A stretch of DNA of 9,912 nucleotides from Bacteroidota bacterium (GTDB lineage: Bacteria; Bacteroidota; Bacteroidia; 2-12-FULL-35-15): assembly GCA_021413595.1 (NCBI GenBank), contig JAIOQD010000200.1, forward strand, positions 1 through 9,912. Direction: 5' to 3'. Shown here in pieces: positions 7,346-9,912 of this stretch (its first letter is position 1; the number at the start of each line of letters is the position of its first letter). The notes under the pieces are model-generated. The model saw nothing but the letters and a program-made list of their open reading frames with translations, had not been told where the DNA came from and did not search any database. A program made the translations under genes and the position numbers.

Positions 7346-7353
7346 TAAATTTG
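7346..7353 (+). promoter_or_regulatory. Putative -7 element for the rsgA-dtd operon
   Basis: TAAATTTG matches the Bacteroidota -7 consensus TAnnTTTG exactly. The nearest upstream TTG (7318-7320) is 25 nt away, longer than usual for a -33 element. The resulting leader to the rsgA start at 7446 would be roughly 85 nt, which is long. Only the motif match is seen; activity is inferred. Confidence 0.35.
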
Positions 7354-7432
7354 ATGTTCTAAAAATCGTTAAAAAAATCCTTTTCCTTCCGATGGAATGA
7401 ATTTGTTTCTTCGGCATGAATAATAAGGGGAT

Positions 7433-7438
7433 AAGGAG
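7433..7438 (+). promoter_or_regulatory. Shine-Dalgarno site that sets the rsgA start
   Basis: AAGGAG is followed 7 nt later by the in-frame ATG at 7446. An earlier in-frame ATG at 7416 has no such site and would add ten residues (MNNKGIRRNE) unlike the family N-terminus, so 7446 is preferred. The ATG at 7441 is out of frame. Confidence 0.65.
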
Positions 7439-7445
7439 AAATGAA

Positions 7446-8234
7446 ATGAAAGGCGTAGTAATAAAATCGACAGGTAGCTGGTACACCGTTTTAAACGAAA
7501 GCGGAACAATAGTGGAATGCGGCATAAAAGGGAAATTTCGTATCCAGGGTATTAAAACCACTAATCCCATTGCTGTTGGTGATAAGGTAGCGTTTGAAAT
7601 GGAAAATGATGGGCGAGGTGTTATTCATGCGATAGAGGATCGCAAAAATTACATCATCCGTAAATCCAGTAATTTATCCAAGCAATCGCATATTAGTGCT
7701 GCTCATATGGACATGATGAGTGAATTGGATGGATTTATAAGTGTTTATCAGAAAATAGGATACCAATGTTATAAGGTTTCTGCAACAGAAAAAACGGATA
7801 TTAATTTGCTGAAAGAATTAACGAAAGATAAGATCACCTTGGTATCAGGGCATTCGGGGGTGGGAAAGTCCACATTAGTAAATGCCATGGATTTTAACCT
7901 TGATCTAACAGTTGGTGAAATTTCAGATGCTCATTTTAAAGGGAAACACACTACCACTTTTGCCGAAATGCACCAGCTGACTTATGGAGGCTTTATAATT
8001 GATACACCTGGCATAAAAGAATTAGGTTTGGTAAATATGGAAAAGGAAGAAATTTCAAATTATTTTCCGGAAATGCGCGCTTTAAAAAATCAGTGTAAGT
8101 TTAATAATTGTGTACACTTAAATGAGCCTAAATGTGCCGTTATTGAAGCGGTGGAGCAAGGTGAAATAGCACAGTCGAGATACAATAGTTATATTGGAAT
8201 AATGAACGGAGAAGAGTTGAATATTCCGCATTAA
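7446..8234 (+). CDS. rsgA: Ribosome small-subunit-dependent GTPase RsgA, with internal deletion removing the G4 motif
   Basis: RsgA is a circularly permuted GTPase that binds the 30S subunit late in assembly and checks or releases it on GTP hydrolysis. Residues 1-65 are the N-terminal OB fold (MKGVVIKSTGSWYTVL, GKFRIQGIKTTNPIAVGD). Then come G1 GHSGVGKST (135-143), switch I KGKHTTTF (165-172) and G3 DTPGIKELG (186-194). The zinc finger follows with Cys217, Cys222, His224 and Cys230. In normal members, SHI-AA (81-86) leads into a block (NIDQ..., then the G4 motif NKxD) before the helix that ends in YQKIGY. Here HISAA runs straight into HMDMMSELDGFISVYQKIGY, so about 45-50 residues including NKxD are missing at the junction near 7703/7704, in frame. 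Length is 262 against roughly 300-320 in relatives. Nucleotide specificity should be impaired, so it may be a non-functional gene or an assembly collapse. It is 22 nt upstream of dtd. Confidence 0.88.
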   Translation: MKGVVIKSTGSWYTVLNESGTIVECGIKGKFRIQGIKTTNPIAVGDKVAFEMENDGRGVIHAIEDRKNYIIRKSSNLSKQSHISAAHMDMMSELDGFISVYQKIGYQCYKVSATEKTDINLLKELTKDKITLVSGHSGVGKSTLVNAMDFNLDLTVGEISDAHFKGKHTTTFAEMHQLTYGGFIIDTPGIKELGLVNMEKEEISNYFPEMRALKNQCKFNNCVHLNEPKCAVIEAVEQGEIAQSRYNSYIGIMNGEELNIPH

Positions 8235-8256
8235 TTTTTCCCGGAGAAATGTTTTT

Positions 8257-8709
8257 ATGAAAGTTGTAATTCAGCGTGTTACTAAAAGTTCTGTTACCAT
8301 CGATGGGAAATTAAAAAGCTCCATTGGCTTGGGAATACTTGTTTTAGTGGGTATTGAAGATGCCGATACGGTAGATGATATTATTTGGTTAAGTTCGAAA
8401 ATTATTAATCTCCGGATTTTTAATGATGAAAATGGGGTGATGAATTTATCTTTAAAAGGGTTAGATGCTGAGCTGCTACTTATTTCTCAATTTACATTAC
8501 AGGCTTCAACAAAAAAAGGAAACCGACCATCGTATCTCAAGGCATCAAAACCTGAAATTGCTATTCCTCTTTATGAAAAAATGATCGCTCAATTAGAGAG
8601 TGATTTAGGAAAACCAATACAAACAGGACAGTTTGGCTCTGATATGAAAGTTGAATTATTGAATGACGGCCCCGTGACCATTATTATTGACACAAAAAAC
8701 AGGGAGTAA
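8257..8709 (+). CDS. dtd: D-aminoacyl-tRNA deacylase
   Basis: Dtd hydrolyses the ester bond between a D-amino acid (classically D-Tyr) and its tRNA, so that the tRNA is recycled and D-residues stay out of protein. It acts as a cytoplasmic homodimer. The 150 residues match the whole family: MKVVIQRVTKSSVTIDG at the N-terminus and VGIEDADT (31-38). The active-site SQFTLQAST is at 77-85 and KKGNRPSY at 86-93. The Gly-cisPro motif NDGPVT (136-141) reaches into the chiral pocket, and the end is IIIDTKNRE. No key residue appears to be missing. A GGAG at 8243-8246 sits 10 nt before the start, and the gene follows rsgA by only 22 nt, so the two are probably co-transcribed. It converges with the small gene at 8757-9011 across 47 bp, in which I see no clear terminator. 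Confidence 0.96.
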   Translation: MKVVIQRVTKSSVTIDGKLKSSIGLGILVLVGIEDADTVDDIIWLSSKIINLRIFNDENGVMNLSLKGLDAELLLISQFTLQASTKKGNRPSYLKASKPEIAIPLYEKMIAQLESDLGKPIQTGQFGSDMKVELLNDGPVTIIIDTKNRE

Positions 8710-8756
8710 ATACTATTCTTTAGTTAGCAACTGCGTAGCGTAAATTATAAAACCTA

Positions 8757-9011
8757 TTAGATAAGATCAGTCATTTTTTTCTTAACACCTTCATATTCTT
8801 CTTCAGTTATTTTTACCCAATTTTTTTCATAATCAAAAGTGAGATCATAAATATAATTCCTGTCTGGTAAAATGGCAACTTTAAATTGATGGATGCTGAA
8901 TTTGCTTCCCATCACTTGAATTTCTTCCCATTCCTCATTAGAAATGACCTTAAAATACGTTCGCTCATGGGGGTATTTTCGATATTGCGGATAAGTGATT
9001 GTTTTTTGCAT
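8757..9011 (-). CDS. Small uncharacterised protein (84 residues)
   Basis: I do not recognise a named family. The 84-residue product is soluble: no signal peptide, no membrane segment and no Cys pair. It is rich in aromatic and charged residues. It starts MQKTITYPQYRKYPHERTYF and has EEWEEIQVMGSKFSIHQFKV (26-45). The middle (ILPDRNYIYDLTFDYEKNWV) looks like alternating beta strands, and the end (KITEEEYEGVKKKMTDLI) like a charged helix. This composition suggests a compact alpha/beta domain. The ATG at 9011 has no clear ribosome-binding site, which is common in this phylum. The gene lies 119 bp after the dnaE-type gene on the same strand and converges with dtd. A clean frame with ordinary codon use supports it as real; function is unknown. 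Confidence 0.65.
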   Translation of the reverse strand: MQKTITYPQYRKYPHERTYFKVISNEEWEEIQVMGSKFSIHQFKVAILPDRNYIYDLTFDYEKNWVKITEEEYEGVKKKMTDLI

Positions 9012-9130
9012 AGGATAAAGATAAAAAGTATAAGTAATTTTCCTGAAAGGAATTAAAGATTGGTTACAAATTCATGCTGTAATATCGTATGAAATTTGTT
9101 AACGATTCAGAATTTCCATAAAACATTGTT

Positions 9131-9912
9131 TCATACCTCTCTATTCAAAAAGGATAGTTTTTCCATATAATTAACCTCAATACTTGGAAAACCGAATTCT
9201 TCCACAACTTTTCCTTTTATTAAATAACATCCTTTACCAATAAATGGATGTTTGGCCAGTGCATTAGGAAAATGAGTGGTATCAAAAAAATAACCGTTCG
9301 AATCAAGAAAAGTTCCAAATGACATATCCTGGCCTTTTATAGTTCTTGTACGTTTATGAGTTACATAATATCCAATGATAGAAATGTTTTCATTTACGTG
9401 TTGAATTAATTCCTGAACATTCAAATTGTTTTTAACAGGATCTTTTAATAATGAAAAAGGAGAACAGAGGGGGAAACCTAATATTTCAATCTCGTCTAAG
9501 GCATCATCATAAGGGTGATGCTGTAATGCAGGAAGTTGAAATTCCTTTTTAGAGATCTCAAAAAGTTCTTTTTTAGGTGCGGTTTTTTTCTGACTTCCAA
9601 GTATGCTATGTATTTCCCATAGTAATTCTTTTTTTGATTTTCCAATAAAACGAAAGGCTCCTATACGTATTAATATTCTGAGTTGTTCAACAGAAATACT
9701 AACACGTTTAATAAAGTTTTCCAGATTTTTGAAATCACCGTTTGCTGTTCGCTCTGATAGCAGCACCTCAACCGTTGCTTTCTCTAATTCTGCTAAATGG
9801 ATAAATCCTAAATAAATATCATCATTATATATCGTGGTCAAGTATTCGCTTCTATTCACACAAGGTACCAATATGCTGGCTCCTGACATTTTTGCTTCAT
9901 GGATATAATTTT
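9131..9912 (-). CDS. DNA polymerase III alpha subunit (DnaE-type), C-terminal part (partial, enters from right edge)
   Basis: The frame is open to the right edge (NYIHEAK precedes the first internal Met), so this is the last 259 residues of a longer protein. A replicative-type or error-prone DnaE polymerase extends DNA from a primer. Near the start, MSGASILVPCVNRSEYLTT and YLGFIHL belong to the end of the fingers region. NLENFIKRVSISVEQLRILIRIGAF (55-79 from the first Met) is the helix-hairpin-helix DNA-binding module. Residues 165-245 form the OB fold (ISIIGYYVTHKRTRTIKG, FGTFLDSNGYFFDTTHFP, CYLIKGKVVEEFGF). The protein stops just after the OB fold, so the C-terminal tau-binding domain of a classical alpha subunit is absent. 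This matches the shorter second DnaE of Bacteroidota, often considered a DnaE2-like or repair copy. The polymerase active site lies outside the window, so catalysis cannot be judged. Confidence 0.82.
   Translation of the reverse strand, partial: NYIHEAKMSGASILVPCVNRSEYLTTIYNDDIYLGFIHLAELEKATVEVLLSERTANGDFKNLENFIKRVSISVEQLRILIRIGAFRFIGKSKKELLWEIHSILGSQKKTAPKKELFEISKKEFQLPALQHHPYDDALDEIEILGFPLCSPFSLLKDPVKNNLNVQELIQHVNENISIIGYYVTHKRTRTIKGQDMSFGTFLDSNGYFFDTTHFPNALAKHPFIGKGCYLIKGKVVEEFGFPSIEVNYMEKLSFLNREV

Noticed and set aside
7416..7445. Upstream start for rsgA at 7416
   Set aside because: No ribosome-binding site and ten non-family residues; the AAGGAG at 7433-7438 points to 7446.
7322..7570. 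Minus-strand 82-codon frame overlapping the rsgA start
   Set aside because: Antisense to the conserved RsgA OB fold and to the operon leader; no supporting start signal.
9040..9052. Small TTCCT-GAA-AGGAA hairpin as terminator
   Set aside because: Five base pairs and no T tract; it also sits in the leader of the 84-residue gene.
9087..9136. Inverted repeat GTATGAAA / TTTCATAC over the dnaE-type stop codon as terminator
   Set aside because: Only 8 pairs with a 34-nt loop and no T tract; likely chance in A/T-rich DNA.

Overview
The window looks like an AT-rich chromosomal segment from a member of the Bacteroidota. The evidence is a TonB-dependent receptor with an N-terminal carboxypeptidase-regulatory-like domain, a GldA-type ABC ATPase (gliding-motility family), the short second type of DnaE polymerase typical of the phylum, TAnnTTTG-like promoter elements, and mostly weak Shine-Dalgarno sites. 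I cannot place it below phylum from the sequence alone.

Layout. On the minus strand, left to right: the first 195 codons of a TonB-dependent receptor (3-587, leaving the left edge); a spacer with a strong 39-nt hairpin; an MltF-like lytic transglycosylase (919-2406); a 491-bp non-coding stretch; a class III aminotransferase pseudogene (2898-4009); an M13 zinc-metallopeptidase lipoprotein (4109-6160); and gldA (6300-7208). A divergent promoter region follows. On the plus strand come rsgA (7446-8234) and dtd (8257-8709), 22 nt apart and probably one operon. The minus strand resumes with a small uncharacterised gene (8757-9011) and the C-terminal 259 residues of a DnaE-type polymerase (9131-9912, entering from the right edge).

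Function. Most genes are housekeeping or cell-envelope genes: nutrient uptake, peptidoglycan turnover, peptide degradation, ABC export or gliding, ribosome assembly and D-aminoacyl-tRNA proofreading. They do not form one pathway. No mobile element, CRISPR array, defence island, tRNA or rRNA is visible.

The most notable signals are lesions. The RsgA GTPase lacks an internal block that normally carries the G4 (NKxD) guanine-specificity motif, although its frame is intact. The aminotransferase has both a frame-changing internal deletion and an in-frame stop, with a clean coding frame continuing past it. Several spacers also carry iterations of a short A/T-rich word, with a different word in each. 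I did not find a convincing undescribed multi-gene system here.
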